Shown: positions 1 through 8,546 of the stretch, one piece after another
How positions within the stretch are numbered: position 1 is the first letter of the stretch
Layout of the letters: every line of letters begins with the position of its first letter
NCBI RefSeq assembly: GCF_001908275.1
Contig: NZ_CP018620.1
Span: forward strand, 2,852,001-2,916,000
Direction of reading: 5' to 3'
Source: Paenibacillus xylanexedens
GTDB lineage: Bacteria > Bacillota > Bacilli > Paenibacillales > Paenibacillaceae
DNA length: 64,000 nucleotides
Made by a program: the position numbers and the translations under genes
The notes under the pieces: generated by a model
Told to the model about the DNA's origin: nothing
The model's database searches: none
The model's input: only the letters and a program-made list of their open reading frames with translations

Positions 1-151
1 CCTTGATGACCAATTCTTCACTGGCTGTAACTCCAGCATCCGCATCGGATCCATTGCTGCCAGATTCTGCGGACTGTTTCGCCCCTCCACATGCAGTGAG
101 GACCAGAATTAACATACAGGCAGCGAGCCATGTTATGCCTTTCTTCATCAT
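1..151 (-). CDS. Lipoprotein, N-terminal fragment
   Basis: Only the first 50 or so codons are inside the window; the gene continues past the left edge. The protein starts MMKKGITWLAACMLILVLTA followed by CGG, a typical lipoprotein signal peptide with lipobox L-T-A-C, and then a Ser/Gly/Asp-rich linker. An AGGAGG site precedes two tandem ATG codons; the second one (148) has the better spacing. Such a start is common among ABC transporter solute-binding lipoproteins, but too little of the protein is present to name its ligand. Confidence 0.75.
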   Translation of the reverse strand, partial: MMKKGITWLAACMLILVLTACGGAKQSAESGSNGSDADAGVTASEELVIK

Positions 152-299
152 GTGCCTCCTTAAAGCGTGATATGGATAAAATTTGAATGATTGCTCCAGT
201 CATCATACCGCAATATGTGGATGCCTGTACACGCTGCGTATGTCGTTTTTTTGAAAATTGTACGTGTACGGCAGAGCGTGTGCACTGCCTGAATGAAAT

Positions 300-332
300 A
301 AACCCCTTCCGGCCCAGGGCCTTCAGAGGTTT
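300..332 (-). terminator. Probable terminator of the YvlD-like gene
   Basis: Read on the minus strand, imperfect arms AAACC...GGTTT surround an inner GGCCC/GGGCC pairing and are followed by TTTATTTC. It lies about 40 bases after the stop of the membrane-protein gene that reads leftward. Confidence 0.45.
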
Positions 333-368
333 AGGAGAATACATGGGGACTTTAAGGTGAAGTGGAGA

Positions 369-728
369 TTAACTTTTGGAGCTTCGTCCGGCATCAAAAG
401 GGGTGGATACCGGGATGAAGAGATCGATAATCCCGATAACCAGCGCAGCGAGAATGGCACCGAGCAGGCTGACTTCAACATGATCTACAACATATTGACC
501 AAGCCAAATCACCAGTGCGCTAACGATAAATCCGACAATACCGCGACCAAACGGGTTGACTCTTTTGCCGAAGATACCTTCAACGATCCAGCCGAGCAGG
601 GCAATGACAAGAGCAAGCAACAGGGCGCTCCAGAAGCCACCAACGGCGAATCCGGGAACGATCCAGCTAACCACCATTAATACAATTGCAGCGATGATAA
701 ATCGCACGACATGTCCCAGGAAATTCAT
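369..728 (-). CDS. YvlD-type phage-holin-family membrane protein
   Basis: The 119-residue protein is almost entirely hydrophobic, with about four membrane segments (roughly residues 5-25, 30-50, 63-83, 88-106) and a short basic tail. Size and pattern fit the YvlD / four-TM holin-superfamily IV group of small Firmicute membrane proteins. In Bacillus these are often linked to envelope stress, but their biochemical role is unknown. An AAAGGAGGT ribosome site lies 7 bases before the ATG. It is a single-gene unit with its own probable terminator, and no lysin or phage genes are nearby, so a phage role is unlikely. Confidence 0.75.
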   Translation of the reverse strand: MNFLGHVVRFIIAAIVLMVVSWIVPGFAVGGFWSALLLALVIALLGWIVEGIFGKRVNPFGRGIVGFIVSALVIWLGQYVVDHVEVSLLGAILAALVIGIIDLFIPVSTPFDAGRSSKS

Positions 729-880
729 GGTGTTTACCTCCTTTTATTCGGATTGAACTGAGCAGGGCAACTCCAAGGGGATGGAGAGGTTGCACAATCC
801 TGACACCTGTAGTTTGTGGTGCTATGGTTGAAGTTATGTGTGGAAGGATTCGTTAAATAGCGTAAGAAAGTTTCTTTCGT

Positions 881-886
881 TATAAT
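881..886 (+). promoter_or_regulatory. Candidate -10 box for mutS2
   Basis: A perfect TATAAT lies 29 bases before the mutS2 start codon. No good -35 hexamer is visible at 16-18 bases upstream, so the promoter call rests on the -10 box alone. Confidence 0.4.
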
Positions 887-915
887 ACAGATATAGTTTG
901 GAAGGAGTTGTACAC

Positions 916-3282
916 TTGGACACGAAAATTTTACACACACTGGAATATCGCAAAATTTTAAATACATTGCTTAGCTTTGCCCAGACAACCATGGGAAAAA
1001 AGAAAGCGGAGCAACTTGAACCAAGCAGTGAACTTGAAGAAGTGAAGCGGTTGCTGCAGCAAACCGATGAAGCCTTCACATTTGATCGTCTGAAAGGTTC
1101 ACCGTCGTTTGGGGGAATTGTAGATATTACGGCTTCCATCAAACGTGCTGAAATTGGAGGCACACTTAACCCTCACGAACTTTTGGGAATATCCAATACA
1201 ACCTTTGCGGCGCGGCGATTGAAACGTCAAATTGGTACTTTGCATGAAGATGAGCCCATCGAATCATTGTTCTATATCAGTGATCAACTGTCAGAGCAAA
1301 AAACGCTTGAGGATGCCATCAAAATCTGTATTGACGATAATGCAGAGGTTGCCGACAGTGCAAGCGTTACGTTGGCGCAGATTCGTCGTGAGCTGCGAGG
1401 CGGAGAAGCGCGGATTCGCGAAAAACTGGATTCCATGATTCGATCCTCTACCGTATCCAAGATGCTTCAGGATCAGCTCATCACCATCAGAGGAGACCGT
1501 TTTGTTATCCCGGTGAAAGCTGAATATCGTTCGTACTTTGGTGGGATTGTGCACGATCAATCCGGTTCGGGTGCGACATTGTTCATTGAGCCGGAATCCA
1601 TTGTTGCAATGAACAACAAATTACGTGAAACCCGGATTCGGGAAGAACGCGAAATAGAAATTATTTTGCAGAAATTGACGGCACTTGTCAGTGAGCAGGG
1701 AGAGTGGCTGTTGTATGATGTCGACTTGCTGGGATCACTTGATTTTATCTTTGCCAAAGCACGTCTGGCTCGTGAACTGAAAGCAACATTGCCTCGCATG
1801 AATGACCGCGGGTTCCTGAAGCTCAAGAAAGGCCGTCATCCACTGATTCCAATTGAAAACGTGGTTCCAATCGACATAGAGTTGGGCAATGATTACACAT
1901 CCATTATCGTGACAGGTCCCAATACGGGTGGTAAAACGGTAACGCTCAAAACAATTGGATTGCTGAGCCTGATGGCCATGTCCGGTTTATTTGTTCCGGC
2001 TGAGGATGGCAGTCAGTTATGTGTATTTGATGCGATCTATGCAGACATTGGGGACGAGCAGAGTATTGAGCAGAATCTGAGTACTTTCTCCAGTCATATG
2101 ACCAACATCATTCGCATTCTGAAAAACATGACACCAAAAAGTTTGGTATTACTCGATGAACTTGGCGCAGGGACAGATCCGGCTGAAGGTTCCGCACTGG
2201 CGATCTCCATGCTGGAGCATATGCACCGGACGGGATGTCGCATGGTTGCAACCACTCACTATAGTGAACTGAAAGCATACGCATATGAGCGTAAAGGTGT
2301 CATTAATGCCAGCATGGAATTTGACATCAACACACTGAGTCCAACCTATCGCCTTCTGGTGGGTGTACCTGGACGAAGTAATGCATTTGCCATTGCAGAG
2401 CGACTGGGACTGCCGGGTTACATTCTCGACTACGCCCGTGGCGAAGTGAAGGAAGAGGATCAACGGATTGAGCACATGATTGCTTCTCTTGAAGAGAACC
2501 GTCTTACGGCTGAACAAGAGCGTGAGAAGGCCGAGAGCTTGCGCCAGGATATGGAGAAATTACGCAGTCGTCATCAGACCGAACTGGAGAAGCTGGAGCA
2601 GCAGCGTGATCGCCGGATTGAAAAAGCAGAAGAAGATGCACGCAGCATTGTGGACAAGGCTCGCGCGGAAGCGGAGAAGATTATAGCAGATCTTCGCCTG
2701 TTGGCTATGGAAGAAGGTGCTTCTGTGAAGGAGCACAAACTCATTGCTGCCCGTAAACAGCTGGACGAGGCTGAACCGGAGAAACGCAGAAAAACGGTCA
2801 AGAAGACGGCAACAGCGCCGAAGACTCGTGCTATCGGTCCTGGTGATGAAGTGCTTGTCTACAGTTTGAATCAAAAAGGCCATGTTGTAGAGATGGCGGG
2901 CAGCAAAGACGCTATGGTACAACTGGGGATTATGAAAATGAAAGTATCCCTGGATGACCTGGAACTGCAGCAATCGGCTCCCGCAGCCAAACCGAAACAA
3001 AAACCGGTAACGGGTATGAAACGTACACGTGATGACAATGTGAAAAGTGAATTGGATCTGCGTGGTACCAACCTGGAAGAAGCCCTGATGGAGACAGATC
3101 GGTTCATTGATGAAGCTTTCCTTGCCAACCTGGGCCAAGTTTATATTATTCACGGTAAAGGTACAGGAATTTTACGTTCCGGTATTCAGGATTACCTGCG
3201 TAAGCATAAACATATAAAAAGCTACCGGCTGGGCAATTACGGAGAAGGCGGGAACGGTGTGACCGTCGCAGAATTGGAATAG
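916..3282 (+). CDS. mutS2: MutS2 family ATPase/endonuclease
   Basis: This is a 788-residue MutS2, the usual length. The TTG start gives MDTKILHTLEYRKIL, the typical N-terminus, and has GGAAGGAG 9 bases upstream; a TTG 18 bases earlier overlaps that site and is rejected. The MutS core and clamp regions come first. They are followed by the ABC-type ATPase with Walker A GPNTGGKT (about residues 334-341), Walker B LVLLDE (about 409-414), a long charged coiled coil (about 520-620), and a C-terminal Smr nuclease domain starting at LDLRG (about 713). MutS2 proteins suppress homologous recombination; in Bacillus the protein also splits collided ribosomes. It is followed by a small membrane-protein operon. 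Confidence 0.97.
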   Translation: MDTKILHTLEYRKILNTLLSFAQTTMGKKKAEQLEPSSELEEVKRLLQQTDEAFTFDRLKGSPSFGGIVDITASIKRAEIGGTLNPHELLGISNTTFAARRLKRQIGTLHEDEPIESLFYISDQLSEQKTLEDAIKICIDDNAEVADSASVTLAQIRRELRGGEARIREKLDSMIRSSTVSKMLQDQLITIRGDRFVIPVKAEYRSYFGGIVHDQSGSGATLFIEPESIVAMNNKLRETRIREEREIEIILQKLTALVSEQGEWLLYDVDLLGSLDFIFAKARLARELKATLPRMNDRGFLKLKKGRHPLIPIENVVPIDIELGNDYTSIIVTGPNTGGKTVTLKTIGLLSLMAMSGLFVPAEDGSQLCVFDAIYADIGDEQSIEQNLSTFSSHMTNIIRILKNMTPKSLVLLDELGAGTDPAEGSALAISMLEHMHRTGCRMVATTHYSELKAYAYERKGVINASMEFDINTLSPTYRLLVGVPGRSNAFAIAERLGLPGYILDYARGEVKEEDQRIEHMIASLEENRLTAEQEREKAESLRQDMEKLRSRHQTELEKLEQQRDRRIEKAEEDARSIVDKARAEAEKIIADLRLLAMEEGASVKEHKLIAARKQLDEAEPEKRRKTVKKTATAPKTRAIGPGDEVLVYSLNQKGHVVEMAGSKDAMVQLGIMKMKVSLDDLELQQSAPAAKPKQKPVTGMKRTRDDNVKSELDLRGTNLEEALMETDRFIDEAFLANLGQVYIIHGKGTGILRSGIQDYLRKHKHIKSYRLGNYGEGGNGVTVAELE

Positions 3283-3305
3283 CCGGTCCATGAATCAATG
3301 ATATT

Positions 3306-3332
3306 CTGCGACCTTATTCATGAAGGTCGCAG
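3306..3332 (+). other. Intercistronic hairpin between mutS2 and the DUF350 gene
   Basis: A perfect 10-bp stem CTGCGACCTT / AAGGTCGCAG encloses a 7-base loop. No T-tract follows; instead the ribosome site of the next gene begins directly downstream. It may be an mRNA processing or stability element or a weak attenuator. Confidence 0.5.
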
Positions 3333-3353
3333 ATGGGGAGAGGGGAACGGTGC

Positions 3354-3773
3354 GTGATAGAAAGCATTGACCAATTGCTGTCTCATCCCTTGGGGATGGT
3401 ACTCGGTTTTTTCTCGGTAGCGATTATGGAGCTGCTTGTATTTCTGGCTTGCTTCGAACTGGTGACCAAGTATAAATGCTGGACGGAGATCAAGAAGGGC
3501 AATGTGGCCGTTGCGATGGCTACAGGAGGTAAGATCTTCGGGATCTGCAACGTATTGCGGTTCTGCATACAAGCGAAATCTTCGGTATATGAAGCCATGA
3601 CGTGGTCATTCGTAGGGTTTATCCTTCTGCTCATTGCCTACTTTTTGTTCGAATTCCTGACACCCGTGTTCTCCATTGATAAGGAGATCGAATCGGATAA
3701 CCGAGCTGTCGGATTGATATCCATGATTATTTCAGTCTCGCTGTCGTTTGTAATTGGCGCGAGCATTATCTAG
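3354..3773 (+). CDS. DUF350 family membrane protein
   Basis: The protein has 139 residues from the GTG start, which lies about 8 bases after a GGGGAGAGGGGA site; an ATG 21 bases upstream is inside the purine-rich site. Four membrane segments are visible: IMELLVFLACFELV, a central AVAMATGGKIFGI region, WSFVGFILLLIAYFLFEFL, and the C-terminal VGLISMIISVSLSFVIG. DUF350 proteins are duplicated two-helix membrane modules of unknown function. The gene begins an apparent operon with a 26-residue membrane peptide and a zinc-ribbon protein, a grouping that suggests a shared envelope function, but nothing here identifies a substrate. Confidence 0.8.
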   Translation: MIESIDQLLSHPLGMVLGFFSVAIMELLVFLACFELVTKYKCWTEIKKGNVAVAMATGGKIFGICNVLRFCIQAKSSVYEAMTWSFVGFILLLIAYFLFEFLTPVFSIDKEIESDNRAVGLISMIISVSLSFVIGASII

Positions 3774-3784
3774 GGGGACCGGTC

Positions 3785-3865
3785 ATGAAGATATTGATAC
3801 GGATTCTGTTTGCGGCATCGATCGTGTTTTTTGCCATCGGTGTCATCTATGTAATGAATACATGA
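3785..3865 (+). CDS. 26-residue single-pass membrane peptide
   Basis: The ATG lies 11 bases after the stop of the DUF350 gene and is preceded by GGGGGACC. The peptide starts MKILIRILFAASIVFFAIGV and ends IYVMNT: a basic N-terminus, one hydrophobic helix and a short polar tail. Its position inside a co-directional operon and its clean membrane-peptide composition argue that it is translated. It is not a known family to me; it could be a small subunit of the neighbouring DUF350 membrane protein. Confidence 0.55.
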   Translation: MKILIRILFAASIVFFAIGVIYVMNT

Positions 3866-3892
3866 TTATATGAAAGAGAAAGGTTGATCAAT

Positions 3893-4459
3893 ATGGAAAC
3901 AACAGTATGCCCTTGGTGTCAGACGGAGATTGTATGGGATGAGGAGCTCGGTCCTGAAGAAGAGTGTCCTTATTGCCACAATGAGTTAAAAGGATACCGA
4001 ACGCTCAACATTAACATCGATGATGAAGAGAACGATGAAGCTGAGGACGACATCTATGATGTAGACGATGTAACGAACGAGAAACAGACTACGGATCTTT
4101 CTGATCTGTGGGGGGATGAAGTCGAACTTAAATTGCCGGAGTTGCGAACGTTAACCAAATACGCGGATGAAGGTAATGATCTCATTCAGTATGAACAAGG
4201 TGTACAGAAGCAACTTGATCATCAGGAAGAAGTACCAGAGTGCCCGAATTGCCGGGAATTCATGATTCTCGCAGGTACACAAGCTGCAACGCAGGATAAC
4301 TTCACACCAGTTGCTAACGCTGCTTCGGGTGTAGGGTCACTATTGTCAACACCATTCAAGGTGCTAACCTATGTGTGCTCTGGATGTTTCCAAGTTCAAT
4401 ACAGTCTGTCTGAGGAAGATCGTCTGCGTCTGATCAAGAACCTGAGTACGCCGGAATAA
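3893..4459 (+). CDS. Zinc-ribbon protein of unknown function
   Basis: The 188-residue protein starts METTVCPWCQTEIVWDEE and carries two zinc-ribbon halves near the N-terminus (CPWC and CPYC). A very acidic linker (about residues 40-75) follows, and then a second pair of cysteine motifs (CPNC near residue 115, CSGC near 168). The ATG has AGAGAAAGG about 9 bases upstream; a TTG three codons earlier is possible but too close. There is no signal peptide, so it is probably cytoplasmic. It ends the DUF350 operon. Function is not recognised; the two double-cysteine modules suggest structural zinc sites. Confidence 0.75.
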   Translation: METTVCPWCQTEIVWDEELGPEEECPYCHNELKGYRTLNINIDDEENDEAEDDIYDVDDVTNEKQTTDLSDLWGDEVELKLPELRTLTKYADEGNDLIQYEQGVQKQLDHQEEVPECPNCREFMILAGTQAATQDNFTPVANAASGVGSLLSTPFKVLTYVCSGCFQVQYSLSEEDRLRLIKNLSTPE

Positions 4460-4587
4460 ACATTTCGGAGATTCTAACCAATTTCATAGCAATCCTAAAG
4501 ATTCATCATGTTTTCCTCTTGCTTGGGGCACGTTAACCCTAAGACTACCTGTACACAGTTCACTTCAGGTGGATGAAGGAGGAGCAG

Positions 4588-5802
4588 ATGAAGATTACTT
4601 TAGGCCGACAATCCATTCTGCTTTTGGGCGTGAATGGATTGTTTGCGTTAGCCGGAGCGCTGTCGGGAACCTTTTTGAATGTGTTTCTGTGGAAAAGCCG
4701 TCCGGATTATGCCATGTTGGGGTGGTTCACTCTCAGCCAGCAACTGGCCATTGGACTGACATTCTGGCTTGCTGGCAAATGGGTCAAGGAACACAATAAA
4801 ATGAGTGCACTACGACTAGGTACTGCGCTGTCCGGCATATTTTATATGATAGTCCTCTGGGCTGGTTCCAAAGCTGTAGACTGGATATGGCCTCTGGGTA
4901 TACTACTGGGTTGTTCCCTGGGGTTATTCTGGATTGCATTTAATGTTGTGTATTTTGAAATAACGGATCGGGAAAACAGGGATTTATTCAATGGCTGGGT
5001 CGGGTTACTTGGTTCGATGACAGGAATTATAGGTCCATGGTTCTCCGGTCTGATTATTACTCGCATGACAGACAACACGGGATATCGGCTCATCTTTACG
5101 GTATCACTCGTTATTTATGTCATAGCGGTAGTTTTTAGTTTTTTTCTGAAAAAAAGAAAGGTGAGCGGTACATACCGCTGGTCAGAACCTTGGATACAGC
5201 TATCCAAGCGGGATAGTCCCTGGAGGACCTTAGGCTTGGGTTTATTCGCTCAGGGTGCACGTGAAGGTGTCTTTGCCTTCCTGATTGCACTGCTTGTATA
5301 TTTGGCTACCGCACAGGAGTACAAATTGGGGCAGTTCTCACTCATCACTTCTGCTGTGGCTCTAGTAAGTTATTGGGCAGCCGGGAAATGGTTTAAACCA
5401 CAGTATAGATCAAAAGGCATGTTCATCGGAGCCCTCATTCTGCTCGTTGTGCTTCTTCCTCTTCTCTGGAAAGTGACCTATGGTACGCTGTTAATCATGG
5501 GGATTGGGAGTGCTGTTGCGATGCCGTTATATGTATTACCGATGATATCAGCGGGATTCGACATGATGGGCACAAGTGGCGAAAATGTGGAGAAAAGGGT
5601 TGAACTTGTCGTTTTGAGAGAGTTATGCCTGATGCTTGGCAGACTATGTGGGTTGGCCATATTTATTGTGACGGTCTTAAATGCTCCGTCTCTACGCATG
5701 TTGACCTGGCTTATTATTGTCCTTGGTGCGTCTCCGCTAATTGGATGGATCTTTATGCGCAAGTTATTGAACCGAACGGAAGGGCAAGAGCCCTTGGCTT
5801 AG
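4588..5802 (+). CDS. MFS family transporter
   Basis: About 404 residues with around 12 predicted membrane helices and Major Facilitator-like organisation (two halves joined by a KKRK-containing cytoplasmic loop near residue 195). The ATG at the start has AAGGAGG 5 bases upstream; the ATG 15 bases earlier would place the ribosome site inside the gene. Substrate cannot be told from the sequence. It is a single-gene unit converging on an FAD oxidoreductase and sharing a bidirectional terminator with it. Confidence 0.8.
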   Translation: MKITLGRQSILLLGVNGLFALAGALSGTFLNVFLWKSRPDYAMLGWFTLSQQLAIGLTFWLAGKWVKEHNKMSALRLGTALSGIFYMIVLWAGSKAVDWIWPLGILLGCSLGLFWIAFNVVYFEITDRENRDLFNGWVGLLGSMTGIIGPWFSGLIITRMTDNTGYRLIFTVSLVIYVIAVVFSFFLKKRKVSGTYRWSEPWIQLSKRDSPWRTLGLGLFAQGAREGVFAFLIALLVYLATAQEYKLGQFSLITSAVALVSYWAAGKWFKPQYRSKGMFIGALILLVVLLPLLWKVTYGTLLIMGIGSAVAMPLYVLPMISAGFDMMGTSGENVEKRVELVVLRELCLMLGRLCGLAIFIVTVLNAPSLRMLTWLIIVLGASPLIGWIFMRKLLNRTEGQEPLA

Positions 5803-5820
5803 CAGGCTTCCCAATATATA

Positions 5821-5871
5821 AACAGGGTACAGCGGCGGGAAAGAGAACTTTCCGTGTGCTGTACCCTGTTT
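5821..5871. terminator. Bidirectional terminator between convergent genes
   Basis: Arms AACAGGGTACAGC and GCTGTACCCTGTT enclose an inner GGAAAG/CTTTCC pair. The element lies midway between the MFS stop and the stop of the oppositely oriented oxidoreductase and can serve both strands. Confidence 0.8.
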
Positions 5872-5890
5872 GTATTGATTTATTTTGATG

Positions 5891-7111
5891 TTATACAGGA
5901 GATGGTTTACTTGTACGTGTGAGAGAGAACAGATCCATATCAGGGTTTTGTTTGCCAGTAATAGCATCCACAATTAAGGAAGCAGCAATCATGCTGTATA
6001 CGGTTCCGTTACCTCCATACCCTTCTACAAAATATGAATGCGGATAATCCGGATGTGTGCCGATCAGGGGGAGGCCATCATTCGTATTACCAAACACAGC
6101 GCCCCAGGCATAATCGACTTCAAGATCATCTAAAGGGAAATAGGAACGGACCTCTTCCAGTAGTGTATCTCCCCGGTGTTTTGAACGTATTTCACGTTGA
6201 TCCTCTCGAGGTGTTTCTTCATCCAAACCGCCTGCGATGATTCTTCCGTCCGGTGTTGTTCGCATATACAAATATGGGCGAGCTGTCTCCCAAATCATGC
6301 TGTGTTCAAACCATTCACTAAGATCAGACAACGGTTTGGTAGCAATCGCGTAGGTCGTTTTCAGATAGGCTCCGCGATCCTTTTTGATGTCCTGTGTCTC
6401 GTAACCGGCAGCAAATATGACCTTCTTGGCACGGATTTTACCGTTGGCAGTGTGGCAGACTACACCATCTTCATCGTATTCACAGTGTATCATCTCCGTC
6501 TGACCATAGATTCGAGCGCCACGCTTATTGGCGGATTCAAACAAGGCATGAACAAAACGATAGGGGTTCACTTCTGCATCTCCCATGGTGTACAGTGCAG
6601 CGGGTTTGCTGAAGGGGAAATGCTGGCTTATTTTGTCGGCATCCCACAGTTCAGCTTCAAAACCATAACGCTTCAAGGTCTGATATTCTTCCTCCAATAG
6701 GGCCACATCATCTTCACTGCTTGCAAAACAAAGACTTGTTCGTGGGATAAACCAAGGGTCTGTATCCAGGCTGTCTGCAATTTGAGCAAGTTGTTTCATG
6801 GCTTCACGACAAAGCTCATAAAAACGTACGCCTATTGCTTCACCAAAAGTGTGGATACATGAGGTTAGTGTTTTGTCATTGGTGTATTGTAAAAGACCTG
6901 TATTGGCAGAACTGCTGCCGTGGGCAATGTCTCGCTTATCAATCACAACAGTGTTAACACCGTGTTCCGTGAGTAGTTTAGATGTCAATGCGCCCCCCAT
7001 GCCCCCACCAATGATGAGGCAGTCACAAGAGATGTCTTCTTGCAGAGCAGAATAATTAAATGTTGAATTGAAAGTGGAGGGCCAGAAAGGTGTGCCATAG
7101 ACCAGATCCAT
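5891..7111 (-). CDS. FAD-dependent oxidoreductase (DAO family)
   Basis: A 406-residue protein with an FAD-binding Rossmann motif near residue 35 (CLIIGGGMGGALTSKLL, then VVIDKRDI). It has the overall plan of the D-amino-acid oxidase / glycine oxidase / gamma-glutamylputrescine oxidase family, including a C-terminal GYGGNGTVYS flavin contact. Start is the second ATG (MDLVYG): the first ATG directly abuts the AAAGGAG site. The likely reaction is oxidation of an amine or amino acid; the substrate is not evident. It is transcribed alone, divergently from the coat-protein genes. Confidence 0.8.
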   Translation of the reverse strand: MDLVYGTPFWPSTFNSTFNYSALQEDISCDCLIIGGGMGGALTSKLLTEHGVNTVVIDKRDIAHGSSSANTGLLQYTNDKTLTSCIHTFGEAIGVRFYELCREAMKQLAQIADSLDTDPWFIPRTSLCFASSEDDVALLEEEYQTLKRYGFEAELWDADKISQHFPFSKPAALYTMGDAEVNPYRFVHALFESANKRGARIYGQTEMIHCEYDEDGVVCHTANGKIRAKKVIFAAGYETQDIKKDRGAYLKTTYAIATKPLSDLSEWFEHSMIWETARPYLYMRTTPDGRIIAGGLDEETPREDQREIRSKHRGDTLLEEVRSYFPLDDLEVDYAWGAVFGNTNDGLPLIGTHPDYPHSYFVEGYGGNGTVYSMIAASLIVDAITGKQNPDMDLFSLTRTSKPSPV

Positions 7112-7208
7112 TAGAAACATCTCCTTTATAATTTAAATTTGTATACTTTTGTGTGACCGGGTTAACAATAATTGCGCATAAACTTTATGCCGAGGAGGCC
7201 ATCGAAAC

Positions 7209-7445
7209 ATGCAGAATCATACTATGCAAGCGCTGAGTCCCAAAGAATTGAACTACATTGCGGACTCTATCACCAATGAAGAACTGCTGATTAAGCAGTG
7301 TGCAGCCACAGCTTCCATCACACATAATCCACAAATTCAACAAGCACTGAATCACTATGTTCGCTCACATGAACAGCATCTGAACACGCTTGTCAATGCA
7401 CTGCAGCAACATCAGTCTCTTGCACCGGCGCAAGTCAGTAATTGA
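7209..7445 (+). CDS. Small CotF-like spore-coat-associated protein
   Basis: A 78-residue protein, starting MQNHTMQALSPKELNYIADS, that fits the short CotF/YraG-like helical proteins: a conserved ELNYIADSITNEELLIKQC segment followed by a second helix rich in His and Gln. A GAGGAGG site precedes the ATG. The next gene encodes a full CotF-like protein and starts 31 bases downstream, so the two are probably co-transcribed late in sporulation. The role is inferred from the family only. Confidence 0.7.
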   Translation: MQNHTMQALSPKELNYIADSITNEELLIKQCAATASITHNPQIQQALNHYVRSHEQHLNTLVNALQQHQSLAPAQVSN

Positions 7446-7476
7446 AGACAACTCTAACTGTATAGGAGGAAAACGC

Positions 7477-7872
7477 ATGTATTCTCAATCTTTATCATCT
7501 AATGGCGCTTTTATGCAGGAGCAGGATCTGCTGAAGTCGATTCTTGCAGATTTAAGACGAACCTCGCGCGAATATACGACTGCGACAACGGAAGCTTCCT
7601 GCCCCATGACTCGTCGAATGTTCACAGACCTGACAAACGATACCCTAAGATTACAAGGGGAACTGTTCAATCTGATGCAGCAAAACAACATGTATTCTGT
7701 CTCGTCCAAGGCACTTCGTCAGGATGTGGACAAGCAAATTCAGTCCGCCCACCAGACCCAACAAAAGTGTCAGCAATTCATTCAGGAAAAGAATACGCAG
7801 AACAGTTCATATAGCCAAGCTCCTAATGTGCCTCAGCATCAACCGAATTACGGTAACCCTTATTACATGTAA
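7477..7872 (+). CDS. CotF family spore coat protein
   Basis: 131 residues with AGGAGG 6 bases before the ATG. The N-terminal two thirds form the CotF four-helix (ferritin-like) pattern: FMQEQDLLKSILADLRR, a SCPMTRRMFTDL segment, and an LQGELFNLMQQ helix. The tail is rich in Gln, Asn, Pro and Tyr and ends NPYYM, typical of coat proteins that become crosslinked. It follows a smaller member of the same group and is closed by a hairpin terminator. Confidence 0.8.
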   Translation: MYSQSLSSNGAFMQEQDLLKSILADLRRTSREYTTATTEASCPMTRRMFTDLTNDTLRLQGELFNLMQQNNMYSVSSKALRQDVDKQIQSAHQTQQKCQQFIQEKNTQNSSYSQAPNVPQHQPNYGNPYYM

Positions 7873-7919
7873 CCTATGTAAAAGAGGTTTGAAGCACCTA
7901 ACTATCCAGGACCATACCA

Positions 7920-7953
7920 CCGCTTGCCTGAATTCAGGGCAGGCGGTCTTTTG
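7920..7953 (+). terminator. Terminator after the coat genes
   Basis: The stem CCGC..GCCTGAA / TTCAGGGCAGGCGG with one bulge is followed by TCTTTTG. Confidence 0.7.
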
Positions 7954-8032
7954 TCTATGCATCAACGTCAAATTCATGTAATATAAGTATTAATTCATTT
8001 TCAGGAACCTGGATGACGCTGGAGGGAAAACC

Positions 8033-8533
8033 ATGAAAGATTTGAACGATCTGCAATTAAAAGTTCTGGATCTGTTGAAGGAAGACGCGAGAAGGACTCC
8101 CGCACTGCTGTCGACGCTGCTGGGGGAGTCGGAAGACAAGATCAAGAACGCCGTGGCACAGCTAGAACAAGACCACGTCATCGTGAAATACGCAACCGTC
8201 GTGAACTGGAGCAAAATAGATGATGAAAAAGTAACGGCCCTGATTGAGGTGCAGATCACGCCGGAGCGTGGTCGTGGTTTTGAAGGGATTGCCGAACGCA
8301 TTTATCTCTATCCGCAAGTGAAGTCCGTATATCTCATGTCCGGTGCATACGATCTGCTCGTTGAAGTGGAAGGTGGCAACCTGCGTGAAGTCGCTAATTT
8401 TGTGTCGGAGAAACTGTCTCCGATAGACTCTGTACTTTCAACCAAAACGAATTTTATTCTTAAAAAATATAAGCAGGACGGGATTATCTTTGAAGACCAT
8501 CAGGAAGACAACCGTCTCATGATCTCGCCGTAA
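8033..8533 (+). CDS. alaR: Lrp/AsnC family regulator (AlaR-like)
   Basis: The 166-residue protein has an N-terminal helix-turn-helix (LQLKVLDLLKEDARRTPALL) and a C-terminal RAM/AsnC ligand domain (VTALIEVQITPERG ... YLMSGAYDLLVEVEG). Length and gene order match the Bacillus yugG-yugH (alaR-alaT) pair: an Lrp-type regulator directly followed by an alanine-type aminotransferase. The two genes here are separated by 13 bases and are surely co-transcribed. In Bacillus the pair serves alanine synthesis; the same role is inferred here. Confidence 0.85.
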   Translation: MKDLNDLQLKVLDLLKEDARRTPALLSTLLGESEDKIKNAVAQLEQDHVIVKYATVVNWSKIDDEKVTALIEVQITPERGRGFEGIAERIYLYPQVKSVYLMSGAYDLLVEVEGGNLREVANFVSEKLSPIDSVLSTKTNFILKKYKQDGIIFEDHQEDNRLMISP

Positions 8534-8546
8534 AGGAAGATGTGTC

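Noticed and set aside
369..728. Prophage remnant suggested by the holin-like protein
   Set aside because: No lysin, structural, integrase or attachment sequences are near; the protein fits the chromosomal YvlD type.
7162..7177. Possible GlnR box TGTGACCGGGTTAACA before the coat genes
   Set aside because: The spacer is six bases instead of seven, and the neighbouring genes are not nitrogen-related.
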